Below, one piece after another: positions 10,908 through 22,700 of a stretch of 64,000 bases of DNA (the first letter of the stretch is position 1; every line of letters starts with the position of its first letter). A program made the translations under genes and the position numbers. The notes under the pieces are model-generated. The model worked only from the letters and a program-made list of their open reading frames with translations. It did no database searches and was not told where the DNA came from. The stretch is from Rhynchopus euleeides. Taxonomy: Eukaryota; Euglenozoa; Diplonemea; Diplonemida; Diplonemidae. The DNA lies in assembly GCA_963210315.1 (NCBI GenBank), contig OY723258.1, positions 1,488,001 through 1,552,000 on the forward strand, in the 5' to 3' direction.

Positions 10908-13900
10908 ATGGGGACCATCGAGGGCGGGATGGGCGCACCATGGCCTGTCGGGAGCAATGCCTCTGACCCCTCCCCGATCGACAGCGGCGACACCGCCTTC
11001 ATGATCCTCGCCACTGCATTCGTCTTCATCCAGACGCCCGCCATGGGCATCGCACAGGCAGGGCTGCTCCGCAAGAAGAACGTCCTCTCGATGATCACGC
11101 AGACCATGGTGGGTGTCGCCATCGGATCGCTCCTCTACACCGTGGTGGGCTTCAGCCTCTTCTGGGGCGAGAGCATCGGGGGCGTGATCGGGCGCCCCGA
11201 CAGCTACCCCATGCTCTACGGCGTCAGCCTGACGCAGCCCTTCGACAAGGGCACCGTCACCACCATCCCTGCCATGACGTGGTGCGCCTTCCAAATGATG
11301 TTCGCCTTAATGACCCCTGTCATTGTCACCGGTGCCTGGGCTGAAAAATTCACGATGTACGGCTTCGTCACATTTGTCATCGTATGGCCCCTCCTTGTCT
11401 ACTACCCGCTGGCACACTGGCTGTGGCACCCCCACGGGTGGATGCAGAAGTGGGGCGTGCAGGACTTCGCAGGAGGCATGGTGATCCACACCAGCAGCGG
11501 TGTCAGCGGGCTGGTCATCTCCGGGATGCTCCACCAGCGGAGGTACATGGAAACCGCGTCGAAAATCCACCACAACCTGCCGCTGTTTGCCACGGGCAGC
11601 TTCTTCATCTGGGCAGGGTGGTATTTCTTCAACGGGGGCAGCGCGGGCCGCGCAGGGGTGCAGGCCGCCACCGCCATGATGAACACCCACCTCGCAGCCT
11701 GCTCGGGCTCCTTTGTGTGGATGTGCCTCTCCTATTATGAAGACCGCAAGTTCCAACTCGGCTACTTCGTCAACGGCGCGCTGGCCGGGCTGGGTGGAAT
11801 CACCGCTGCCTCCGGCTTCACCTCCCCCCAGGGCGCGATGTGCATCGGCGCTGTTGCGGCGTACAGCGCCTACCTCGCGATGAACTGGGTGCAGCGCAGC
11901 CGCACCTTCGACGACGTGCTGGACTGCTTCGCCCTACAGGGCGCCCCGGGCATGGTGGGGTCTACCCTCATCCGTGTCTTCGGCGACTCCACTGTTGCAG
12001 GCACGCAGGGCATTGCCTTCGGGGGTGACGGCAGCCTGCTGGGGAAGCAGATCGTGGCGGTGATGGTGACAACGGTGTACAGCGCGGTATGGACCTACCT
12101 GCTGGTGCTGGCGATGAAGCGCCTCCTGGGGGACACGCTGGAGGTGAGTGACGTGGATGACGCAGTAGGGCTCGACCTCTGTCAGATTGGGGAGGCGGGG
12201 TATGACGGGTCGTTCTACGACGAGCAGGACAAGATGCTCCTCGCGGATAAGCTGTGCGATGCGATCGACAAGGGGGACTACGCGTCGTTTTCCTGGCTGA
12301 AGGCGACGATCTACGACACGATGCCCGACATGTGGGTCGGGGAGCGCAACAGGGCTGGCCGCAACGCCTTCCACGTGTTGGCGAGCTGCAACGCAGGGCT
12401 GTTCTGGTCGCAGGACCCCATCGTGAAACACCAGCTGGAGGCACAGTTCAGAGGGTTCGACGTGTCGTCGGAGGCGTGCGTGAAGTGGCTGCAGGAGAAC
12501 TCCGAGGCGGCGAAGGTGGTGCTGGCCCTGCTGGACAGCAAGGTGAGCATCAACGACTCGGACAACTTCAAGCGCACCCCCCTGCAGTATGCGATGGACG
12601 CGCTGCAGAACGCGAAGGGGAGCACCACCCGTGACGAGATACTGCATGCGCGGCACCTCTCTGCGATGGCGACCTTCCTCCGCTGCAAGGGGGCCCTCAC
12701 CAACCCTGACGCCGCGCTGTCGCGTCTCAACACGGCTGCCATGAAGGGCGACCTGCATCAGCTGAAGACCCTGTTGTCATGGCCGGGTGTGGTCGACCTT
12801 GTGGACTACGATGCGCGGTCTGCCCTGCATGTGGCGTGCGAGGAGTGGATGGAGGCTGCTGTCGAAGGGCATGTGCCGGAGGCCCGCAAGAAGGCAGTCA
12901 AGTTCCTTCTCTATAAAAAGGCGGCTCGCACCTGCCACGACAGATGGGGCGACACTCCGCAGGACTGTGTCGATGCGCGTGTCTACCAGCGCAAGGCGGA
13001 TATGACACCCGAGGCGTTTGCGGGTTTGGCGCCGTCGGAAGTGCGGGCCAAGCAGGCAGAGGTGGAGCTGCTGAAGGAGCTGCAGGTGCTGCTGCTGGCG
13101 GATGACGACGAACTGAGCGATGCGGAGTTCCAGGATACCGTCGAGAGCACCGCCACGCCGCACCAGTGCCCCAGCTGCCACCAGCACGTCCAGCGTCGCA
13201 GGCACAAGGGGCCTGTCTACCGCCCTGATGATGACGATGACCTGCCGGCAGACGAAGGCACCCCGCTGGTCGTGCTGAGCAACCCACTGTCAGCGGATCT
13301 GCCGCGCTGCGTTGTCGACCAGGCGCTGAGCTACGCCAGCAGCACGCTGGGGCTCGAGCCACTGAAGCGGATCGGACTGCACCCGCACCAGTATGCCAGC
13401 ATCACAGACGAGCACGGCCTGACGCTGCTGCATGTGGCGTGCCTGCACGGGCGTCAGGACATAGTTGGCTGGCTTGTGAACCCAGCGCCGGACGGTATCA
13501 ACGCCACGTCGCTGCTGGAGGCTGTCGACAACTATGGGTACACACCGATGTACACTGCGGTGACAGCGTGCCACAGACAGGACGGCATTGCGCGCCTGCT
13601 GCGCGACAGATACCGCAGCTCGCACAACGACGACGAGTGGCCTTCCGACCCGAAGATTGCGGTTTCTGCCTGTGCGCTGCGGCAAAGGAGAACAACAAGC
13701 AGTTCCTGAATGCACTGCGTGTGTCGGGGTGCACGCTGGGCGATCCCGACTACGACGGGCGGACAGCGCTGCACCTCGCCGTGTGCGAGCAGCACCCAGA
13801 GCTTGTCGAATGGCTGCTGGCGCACGACCACAAGCATGCGCAGCTCTTCGCGAAGGATCGCAAGGGGAACACACCATACGACGACGCCCTTGTGATGAAG

Positions 13901-14251
13901 AAATACTTCTTCCGCAGGTTGAGGCGTGACCCGCATGGCAAGGAGGCCTTCAAGCTTGCAAAAGCAATATTCGGCCGTCTGCGTGCCGCACGGGGCACCG
14001 CCATGCACCAGCCTGCTGTGCACGACGGACGGCGCGTGACATTCGAGGAACCTGCCGACGACGCCGTCAGTGTGATGAGCCTGCGCGAACGCCTTGAGGA
14101 CCACCCCTACCGCATGTCTGTTGCAGGCGCCTCCATGAACCGGTCGACATGCGCTGAGTCGCACGGCATGGCAGGGATGGCCCACGACGAGCTCGAGAGC
14201 CTGGTCCACACCCTCGTGCAGGCAGAGCTGCAGCGCCAGCGGGCGTCTTAA
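10908..14251 (+). CDS. Ammonium transporter (Amt/MEP/Rh family) fused to C-terminal ankyrin repeats; one frame break near 13680
   Basis: The start is MGTIEGGMGAPWPVG. Residues ~25-410 are an Amt channel with many membrane segments. The block QTPAMGIAQAGLLRKKNVLS, the signature DFAGGMVIHTSSGVSGL (residues ~186-202) and FFIWAGWYFFNGGSA are clear, and the first pore His is present in VIHTSSG. At the second pore-His position, where the family usually has VHG, the sequence is FALQGAPGMVGS, so Gln replaces His. From residue ~450 the protein is cytosolic with ankyrin-like units (RSALHVACEEW, LTLLHVACLHGRQDIVGWLV, RTALHLAVCEQHPELVEWLL, GNTPYDDAL). The frame shifts by one base around 13665-13690; both sides are plainly coding. 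The TAA is at 14249, for about 1110 aa in all. A pyrimidine-rich tract ending in AG lies ~28 bases upstream. The role is ammonium uptake at a membrane (family knowledge). Regulation through the ankyrin tail is inference. Confidence 0.8.
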
Positions 14252-15023
14252 ACCCTCTAACCCCCCTCTCCCTTTCCCTCTTGCTGTTGTTGGATTTCAC
14301 CTATGAATCCCACCGGGTTCCACCGCTCCCCTGTCAGCCGCCACCCCACAAACGGCACGGGTGGCTCCAGCCACCAAGTTGCTCGAAGGCGTGTGCTGCT
14401 GACACCCCGGTGTGCCACCCCCGGTGCATGTCACCCCCGCCCTTGCCTGCCTTTCCCTGTGTTCCGTACCACACATACTCGTCATCTTGCCCCCACCTGA
14501 CGCTCCTTCAGGACAGGTGTCGGGAAGTGTCGCAGTCCCGGAGGGACCGCTGCCACGACCCACACCCACCTGCGTTGCTGCACTCAACACGGTGCCAACC
14601 TTAACCGCATCAGCATGCTACCGACACTCTGACCCAGACAGGCTTTCCGCATCCACAGTGGCTTGGCATGGCGGTGCATTATACCACCGTCCATTCATCC
14701 ATACGGTGCACCCACCTGCTGCTGTGTTGGAATGCTGTGCTGCTGCGCCCCACATCCGCCCTTTCGTTATCACATAAGGCTCGCGTGTCACCCCACCCCC
14801 ACCCCCACCTCCGGTTGTATCTCCCCACCGCCCCCCCCCCACTCTCGACCTACATTCTACTCTTTGCCCCCCGCCTCCTCTGCACCATCGCCATCGTGCC
14901 CTGCCCTGCTTGTGTCCGGCAGTGAGTTGTTGCATCGTGACACACCGCTGCCATGCCACCACCCCGCGAACCCACCCCCTGCCCACCCCCACCCCAACGC
15001 CTCGGCAGGAGAGAAGGGGAATC
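14252..15023. other. Intergenic, pyrimidine-rich
   Basis: No gene is seen. The stretch is C/T-rich and contains a CCACCCCCACCTCCGGTTG block near 14795 that also occurs upstream of the 8.2-kb gene. CCTCGGCAG at 15001-15009 is a possible acceptor 15 bases before the next ATG. Confidence 0.6.
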
Positions 15024-16972
15024 ATGTCCGACGAGGCCCACTCCCCGGCGGTGCACGACGCACCGGCAAGATCCGAGCGGAAAGGCGGGAAGCGCGGCGG
15101 CAAGGGCGGCAAGAAGGGCAGCAAGGGGGAGAAGGGTGAGAAGGGCGGCAAGTCCGGGAAGGGCGGGAAGGGTGGGTACGACGGTCCCCGCCGCCCGCGC
15201 CGCTTCAACGAGGACAAGGAGATCGAGAAGGACACCCGCTCGGTGGAGGTGCTGCGTGAGGAGCGTGATGCCCTGAAGGCGCTGATCGCCACGAAGGAGG
15301 AGGAGGCGGCGAAGCTGCGCGATGCCCAGCAGGAGCGTGACCCCGCTGAGGTGAAGGCTGAGGTGGAGAAGTACACCGTCCTGATCGACGAGCAGCAGGT
15401 TGTGAAGGCGAAGATCGCCGGCGAGCTGCAGGTCATCACCAAGGCCGTCGAGGGGCTCAACGAGGAGAAGGGTGCCCTTCTGGACAAGCGGAAGGAAGTC
15501 GTGGATGAGAAGAACCGCATCAAGAAGGAGCGGGGCCTGTCGTACACCGAGGCGGACCTCAACGCCGCGATCCGCAAGATCGAGAAGGAGCACGAGACCC
15601 GTGGTAACCTGTCGCGCAAGGCGGAGACCACCCTGCTGCGTCAGCTGAAGGAGCTGGAGCGCATCCGCGTTCTTCTCGTCGACCTGCGCAAGTACGACAT
15701 TGAGATCGATGAGTACGACAAGGAGATCAAGGTATGAGAGAGAGAGGGAGTGTTATCGTCGTCGCTAGTTATTCTCTTCGCCATTGTATATTTTCCCGCC
15801 TCGCTTCGAATGTGGCCCGATTGCGTGTGTATGGTGTTGCACCCCGCGCCCCCGCACAGGTGTACAAGGACAAGGTGAAGGAACAGCTGGACCAGAAGGA
15901 CGCCAAGAAGGACGAGCAGAGCAAGGTGCAGAAGATCATCAAGGAACAGCAGACCAAGGTACGCCCTCACTGCATGTGACACACCAGACCAGCTGACACG
16001 TGCTTGGGAGAGGACATGACATGCCGCGCTTCCTCCTCGCTGGTACACCACCACCATCCCCTACAGATCGACAACGTCAAGGAGGGCAACAAGGCTGAGC
16101 TGAAGGCGATCGAGTCTGAGCTCAACCGCAAGCGGAAGGAGGAGTCTGCCCTGTCCGACATCGTGAACTACTGGGACGCCAAGAAGCGCAACGAGGAGGA
16201 CTGGGCACGCTTCGAGGAGGACGAGAAGAAGTACCGCGAGAAGGAGGAGCAGCGCCTGCGTGAGGAGGAGGAGTACAAGATGCGCACCAACGAGGACTAC
16301 CGCGAGCGCAAGGAGCGCCAGGCACGCATCGACGCCGAGCGTGCCCAGGTCGCTGAGGAGATCGCGGAGCTCAAGAGGCAGGACCCCTGGGCCTCGGAGC
16401 GCCAGCTGTGCGAGAACCTGATTGGTTACCTGGAGAAGGCGCTCGGCAAGGGCGCTGCCCCTGAGAAGGTCGCCCCCAAGGTGTCGGAGAAGGAGAAGAT
16501 GGAGGCGGCGATGAAGAAGATGCAGGAGCGCCTCGGCGGCGGTGTGATGATCGGCAAGTCCGACGCACCCACCGACGACGCGACCCTCAACTTCAAGGTT
16601 GCCAAGCGGGCGGAGAACGCGCCCCGCGTGGAGAAGGCGGCGAAGAAGCCCGCCGTCGAGGTGGAGAAGAAGGAGAAGAAGCCTGAGGCGATCGTCCACT
16701 CCATCGACAAGTTCGAGGCGTTCGACAAGATGAAGGTGGACACCCCGATGACCATGGTGGAGGCGGCTGAGATCCTCGAGCAGCTCCGCAAGCGGAAGGA
16801 GTGGATCCTCACCGCCGACAGCGAGGCCAAGATGGAGGACCTGCGCACCAAGCCCGTGAAGCAGGAGACAGCGCGCCCGGAGGGCGCAAGGGAGGGCAAG
16901 GGCGCGAAGGGCGGCAAGGGAGGCAAGGGTGGCAAGGGTGCCCGCAAGGGCGGGAAGAAGGGCAGGGACTGA
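15024..16972 (+). CDS. BFR1-like (nuclear segregation protein type) coiled-coil protein, 3 exons
   Basis: Exons 15024-15731, 15860-15958 and 16067-16972, all phase 0, give 570 aa. The N-terminus is a Lys/Gly-rich basic tract (RKGGKRGGKGGKKGSKGEKG). Residues ~55-410 are heptad-rich coiled coil with the pattern seen in yeast Bfr1-type proteins (KEIEKDTRSVEVLREERDAL; ELERIRVLLVDLRKYDIEID; KKRNEEDWARFEEDEKKYRE). A second Lys/Gly-rich basic tail ends ...KGARKGGKKGRD. Bfr1 proteins associate with ribosomes and mRNPs and affect nuclear segregation and secretion; that role is family knowledge. The paired basic Gly tails suit RNA or ribosome binding (inference). The first donor is GTATG and the second GTACG, the only exception in the window. 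Confidence 0.68.
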
Positions 16973-18847
16973 GCGGTATCTGCCGCGTGGATTTAGCACC
17001 CCACCCCACCCCCCCCCCCCCCCTTTTTTTTGTCTATTTTTTTGCTTCAGTATACCCTATTCCCCCCCCCTTTGTTGCCACCAGCCATGCAAGTCATTCG
17101 CGATACCCCAAGACAAGATATCACGCAGGGCACGGCAAATTGAATGCCGTGTCCGGTGTGTTGGATCACTTTGTCAAAAGAGGTCGATCTTATCAGGATT
17201 TTATTCCTGGGGGGGGCTGTTATCCTTGGGTTGACCTCGCTGCTCATTGCCACACCTCCAAACAAGAACGGGGGCTTTTCAGGTCTTTTTATGGCATTAT
17301 TTATTTCTCAAAAAAAAAAGGGTCGCAGTAGCCTAGCTCTCACAGTGCCTGTGATTGTCGACACCAAAAAGGGGGGGGGGGTGTGTTGGCGGCGAATGGA
17401 TCTGTCATCGCCCCCCTCTACCAAGGAAAAGAACGAGCCTGGGGTAGGGGGGGAGGGAGGGTGAAGTAAATCTGGCTGCCCCCCCCTGCCTTCGGGACAC
17501 CCACCCCCACCCCCACCCCTGCCAGCTCCGGCCACGGTTGTCCTCCCTAACCCTGCCATCTCCCCCCAGCGACCTCCACCCGTGATCAGTTGGCCCGGGG
17601 ACAGAAACCATCTACTTTCTTGTTCTTCTAATGTCAAACGCATGAATCGCACGAGAGAGATAATGAAGCCCCTCAGAGACAGCTTGCATCGGTGTCAGGA
17701 TCTCTCTGTCCTGAGCGCGTGTGGGCTTCGCTGCATATTTTTCAGCGGAAGGGTCGGAGGCGCGTTGTCGAGAAGGACAATCCGCCACTCCGAGTTGAGC
17801 GCAGAGCAGCGCGCCTGGCAAGTCACAGCTTGACTTCGAGCAAGGTCACGCAGTGGCATACCGTGCGCCCCTCTGTGCATTCATTTCGAGAGGGTTGCCA
17901 GTCATTTTTATTTATTTTCTAAAAAAAAACAAACCGACGAGTTCACAAACGTTAACCTGAGGTGTGTGAGTATGTGTGTTGTGCGTGTAGGGTGAAGGGT
18001 CGGCGGGATAAGGGGGCAATTCGCGTTGCAGAAAAACGGTAGATCTGCTGGGGTGAGGCATCCAGTATATTCTAGTTAGACCACGACCCCCCCTCTCCGC
18101 ACATCACTGACCTTATTAGGCAGCGGTGCACGGGAAGGGGTGGGCGTGTGGTGAAGGGGGTATTGTGGTGCTCAAATCAAATAAATGACAAGGCCCCTCA
18201 CACAGTTCATCGGCGCAACAAATCGGCAATGTATGGCAGGAAGACCGTTGGCCGGAACACAAACAGAAAACGACGGGGTAGGGGGCAGGCAAGGGAAGTG
18301 TGTGTGCTCTGTGGGTAGAGTGAGATATAGTTTTGGGGGTATCCTATGGTTGCTTGTTCGCATCCGCTGCGTTGCGCAGGGATGGCAGAGAACTGAGGCC
18401 CCCCTCCCCCCCCCCCCCTCCCAGGAAAAAAATATCAAAAAAAATATGCATGGGTGAAAGGTGGCAAGGGGTCAGCCGGTAGCCAAACCAAATACGCCCG
18501 GAGGCAAACCAAAAGGGGGGGACATCAAAAAGGAAACAATGGTCAAAACCACCCCCCCCCCTCAAAAACAAAGGACGAGGCGCAGCTCAGCAACGACGAG
18601 GAATCGGCAACGGTGTGCCCCCTCCCCAGAAGCAAGTGGTGGTCTCCCCACAGTCCCGTGCAGGTCAGGCACCGGCCCCCCAGCCCCAGCCCCACCACCA
18701 CCCCACCATCTTGCGGGCTCGACTCGGCAGTTCGTGTACTGTGGTTACGCCTTAGCTCTGCTCTGCCTGGCACTCCCCTGTTTTTTTTTGCCACCACCGC
18801 CACTACCACAACCCCCCCCTCCACGTGGGTGTGTGTCGGGTGGTGCT
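16973..18847. other. Intergenic, 1.9 kb, homopolymer-rich
   Basis: No convincing gene is seen on either strand. The stretch contains C, G, T and A homopolymers (for example near 17010, 17040 and 18405) and a pyrimidine/CA-rich lead-in (18690-18840) to the next start. Open frames here are short and low-complexity. Confidence 0.6.
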
Positions 18848-19348
18848 ATGGGCGATCGCATCTGGGTCTTCACCTACGGGACCCTGAAGAAAGGTTTCCA
18901 AAACCATGTCCGGGTGATGCAGCGCCCCGGGACGGAGGGATTTTACGAGCTCAAAGGCAGGGCCACGACGGTGGGGGCATGGCCGATGTTCTTAGATCAT
19001 TACGCCATCCCATACATTGCCAACAGGGCGGGGCTTGGGCAGCCCATTGCTGGAGAGGTGTACGAGGTGACACCAGAGGGTCTGGTCGATCTGGATGCGC
19101 TCGAAGGCTACCCCGACCGCTACACAAGGCAGCTTGTTGACGTGCAGTTTAACGAGCCTGGGGATTCCTTAGGTGGGACGCACCAGGCCTGGATGTATAT
19201 GATCATCCACGACGTCCCGCGCCTCGAGTCGCGCGAGTTCTTCTCAGACTACCCCATGGAGCTGCACGCTGCGAAGTTCGTCCCCCCTGGCGAGCAGCGC
19301 GACGCCTCCCTGAAGCAGCCCTGGGGTGGGTTTGAGCTGCCGGGCTAG
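18848..19348 (+). CDS. Gamma-glutamyl cyclotransferase-like protein (GGCT/AIG2 family)
   Basis: This is a single exon of 166 aa, starting MGDRIWVFTYGTLKKGF. The YGTL motif near the N-terminus is the substrate-loop signature of the GGCT/AIG2 fold. The acidic residue in LDALEGYPDRY (residues ~82-92) matches the catalytic Glu followed by G-YP. The length is typical (about 150-190 aa). The family opens gamma-glutamyl amides or amines to 5-oxoproline in glutathione or crosslink turnover; the exact substrate cannot be told. No targeting signal is evident, so it is probably cytosolic. Upstream in-frame codons are low-complexity (CCACCACCGCC region) and were excluded from the CDS. Confidence 0.78.
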   Translation: MGDRIWVFTYGTLKKGFQNHVRVMQRPGTEGFYELKGRATTVGAWPMFLDHYAIPYIANRAGLGQPIAGEVYEVTPEGLVDLDALEGYPDRYTRQLVDVQFNEPGDSLGGTHQAWMYMIIHDVPRLESREFFSDYPMELHAAKFVPPGEQRDASLKQPWGGFELPG

Positions 19349-19732
19349 GCAGCACCCACCCCTGCCCCCTCCCGGTCTCACGGGTCTCGAGGAGCAGGGC
19401 AAACACTACAAATTCTGCGGATTTGCCGCCTGTTTTCTTTTTTGGCTTTCGCCAGGCGTGTGGTGTTGTTTCACCCGGGGAGGGTTCGGCACTTCGAGGA
19501 ATACGATACAAGCCCCCATCCCTGCCCTCCCCCCCCCCCCCCTCCCCTCCCCCCCGCCCCTCTGTCGTTCGCAGACCCCGGATCCCCACCAGCCGTAACG
19601 CAACACGCAAAGCGCCAACGGGCCAATGGAACCCATAGACACTCTCACATGCTCAGCAACACGCACACACCACCACCGCTTCCAGGTGCAGGAGCCACGC
19701 CATGCCCTGGGCACACACAGCGTAGACTCTGC
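19349..19732. other. Intergenic leader region of the MORN-kinesin gene
   Basis: No gene is seen. A C-rich tract at 19525-19560 and CA-rich sequence precede the start; GGTGCAG at 19685-19691 is one of several possible acceptors. Confidence 0.5.
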
Positions 19733-22700
19733 ATGGGAGGGGGTAAGAGCAAGCCAGCCCCTGAGAAGAAGGCGCAGTACGCGCCGCCACCCCCCCCGCC
19801 CGCACAGGGCAGTGACCAACAGCGGCCGCCTGAGAGGAAGAAGTCCCCGTCGGCGGCGCAAGCCGCCGACCCTTCCCCCAGGCAGGGGAGCACCTCGCAG
19901 CCTCCGCAGGAGACGCCGCATCCCGTTGGGGAGCAGACGTCTCCTGTCGACGCTGTGAAGCCGATCGGGCGAAGGAGCCAGACGGAGGGGAAGGGGCAGG
20001 ACGCACGACCCAGCGTGGTGTCGGAGAGTGGGAGCCTTGCCGTTCCGGAGTCACAGACGCCGGTGCAGAAGGCGAGTCTTGGGAGGCAGAGCGTGTCGAA
20101 GGTCGATTCCATGGCATCCGGCGAGGTCGTGCGCGACAACAGCGAGTTGGGAAATGCATCCCCGCCGCACTCCGGCCACCACCACCAGCAGCAGCACCAG
20201 CAGCACCCGCCTGATAGGCAGAAGAAGCGCCTGCTGAATGGAACCAACATCGACTTCCGCTACCCCAGCGGCAGCCGCTACCACGGGGGGTTTAAAGACG
20301 GGAAGCTCCACGGGTATGGGAAGTATACCTACCACCCATCGGGGGATGTGTACGAAGGGGAGTGGTGGAACGACATGAAGCACGGCCGGGGCACATACTT
20401 TTACGAGAGCGGGGACCGGTACATCGGGGAGTGGCGCTACGGCAAGAAGCACGGGAAAGGGTCGTACACGTTTGTCAGCGGGGATGAGTATATCGGGGCG
20501 TGGAAGGGGGACAGGATCCACGGATATGGCATCTTTGTGATCGTGCGGAATGGCAACCGCTACGAAGGGGAGTGGGAAGACTCGTATAGGCACGGCTACG
20601 GCGTCCTCCTGTCCGGCAACGGGGACAGGTATGAGGGCCAGTGGGTGCGCGGCAAGGAGGAGGGACACGGCATCCTGACCTATCTCAACGGCAACTGCTA
20701 CTGCGGTGAGTGGAAGTTAGGGCAGATGGACGGCAAGGGCGTGCTGCTGGAGAGGGGGGTACCCTTCCTGGTGGAGCACATCTCTGGGTATATGATCTCC
20801 AGCGTGGCGGCGGACCCAGGCGATGTCGACCCCGAGTGGACAAGCGTGTGGCAGCTGGCGGAGCACCACATCAAGAAGCAGCAGGGTGTTGTGGCGGAGA
20901 AGAAGGCAGGCGCGCAGCAGCCACAAGCGGTGTCGGGGCATTCACATGAGGAGGTCGAGATGCTGAGGCGGGAGCGTGACATGCTGGCGATCCGTGTGGA
21001 CGAGCTGCTCGCTGCGCGTGCCGATGCGGGCCTGGAGGGGGACCAGGGGGGTGACGAGGCGCTGCGGCAGAAGGTTTTGTCCCTCGCGCAGCAGGCTGCA
21101 GCGGATGCGAGTGCCCTGAAGGCGTGCCGCGAGGCGCTGGAGGCGGCGAACCAATCGCTCGTGGCGAAGGATGAGGAGCTGAAGGCGATGCATGAGCAGC
21201 TGGAGGCGATGTCGAGCACGTTGCTGAGCTCTCCGCACAGTGATGACGACCCAAACTGCACTGAGTCCGATCGGCTGCGGATTTTGGAGGGGCAGCTGCG
21301 ACAATCGCAGCAGGAGCGGGTGCGTGCGCAGCAGGGTGGGGATGCTGCCGCCAAGCGGATTGCCGAGCTTGAGGCGGAGGTGCAGGCGCTGAAGGCACAG
21401 CTGCTTGAAAAGCCGGTGTCGAATGCACCGAAGGAAGCAGCTGGTGAGGGTTCCGAACAGCTGCATCAGCAGTTGTCTGATCTGCGCGCCAAGCTGAAGC
21501 ACGCGAATGAGACGAAGGAGGACATCCTGGAGCTGCAGGTATGCCTGGCGCAGAGGGGTACCCGGTGGTATTATTCGAAAGAACTTTTTGAAATCCCACA
21601 TTTGTCGCTGCCCCTGATTGCCTTGCACACATGCCCACCCCCACCCCCCTATCTGCAGGCACGCCTGGAGCTGGCTGAGGCGGGATCCCTCGACCTTGAC
21701 ACCATCCGCAAGGAACGCGACACTGCGCGTGAGGAGCTCAAGACACTCGAGGCACAGGGCGGGAAGTGGAAGGAGCGCGAGCAGGAGCTGCTGCTCGATG
21801 TCCGTACACAGCGGGACAAGGTGGTACAGGTGCAGGGTCAGCTGAAGGCTGTCGAGCAGCAACACGTAGCGGATATGGACCATGCCACCGCCACAGGCAG
21901 CGAGGCTGTGAAGGAGAAGGACACACGCATTGCCGAGCTGGAGGACAAGGCGAAGAAGGCGAAGAAGAAGACCAAAGAGGCGGAGCAGAAGGCCCACGTT
22001 GCGGAAGAGCAGGTGAAGGTCGCAGCCGCGCTCGAAGCGGATCTGCGCAAGACCATCGCCAAGGTGGAGGCAGACCTCGAGACGCGCACCGCCGAAAGTG
22101 CCAAGAAGGCGGAGGCTGTCGAAACGCAGCTCAAGGCGGAGAAGGACAAGGCCCGCAGGCTCTTCAACACCATCGAGGACATGAAGGGGAAGATCAGGGT
22201 CTTCGTGAGGACGCGCCCATTCCTCCACACCGAGAAGGCACGCAAGGACAAGCAGGTCGTGGTGTTCCCCGACCAGATGACTGTGGCCATCGAAGACGAC
22301 AAGTCCCTGAAGGAGCGCAAGGAGTACCTCTTCGACACCACCTTCCCTGCGGACGCCTCGCAGGAGCGTGTCTTCGACGAATGCAAGCACCTCATCCGGT
22401 CGGCTGTTGACGGATTCAACGTGTGTATATTTGCCTACGGGCAGACCGGATCTGGCAAGACGTTTACCCTGGGTGGGTCCACCGACATGCCAGGCGTCGC
22501 CCCACGCTCAATGGAGGAGCTGTTCAACGTTGTGGAGAACATGCCTCTCACGACGTACTCCATCAGCTGCTACATGGTGGAGCTGTACAACGACAAGCTG
22601 TTTGACCTCTTCCGCTTCGACACCACGACGGATCCCCCGCGGCTCGACATCAAGAAGGATCAGAAGGGGACGGTAACAATCCCGGGCACCAACATCATCC

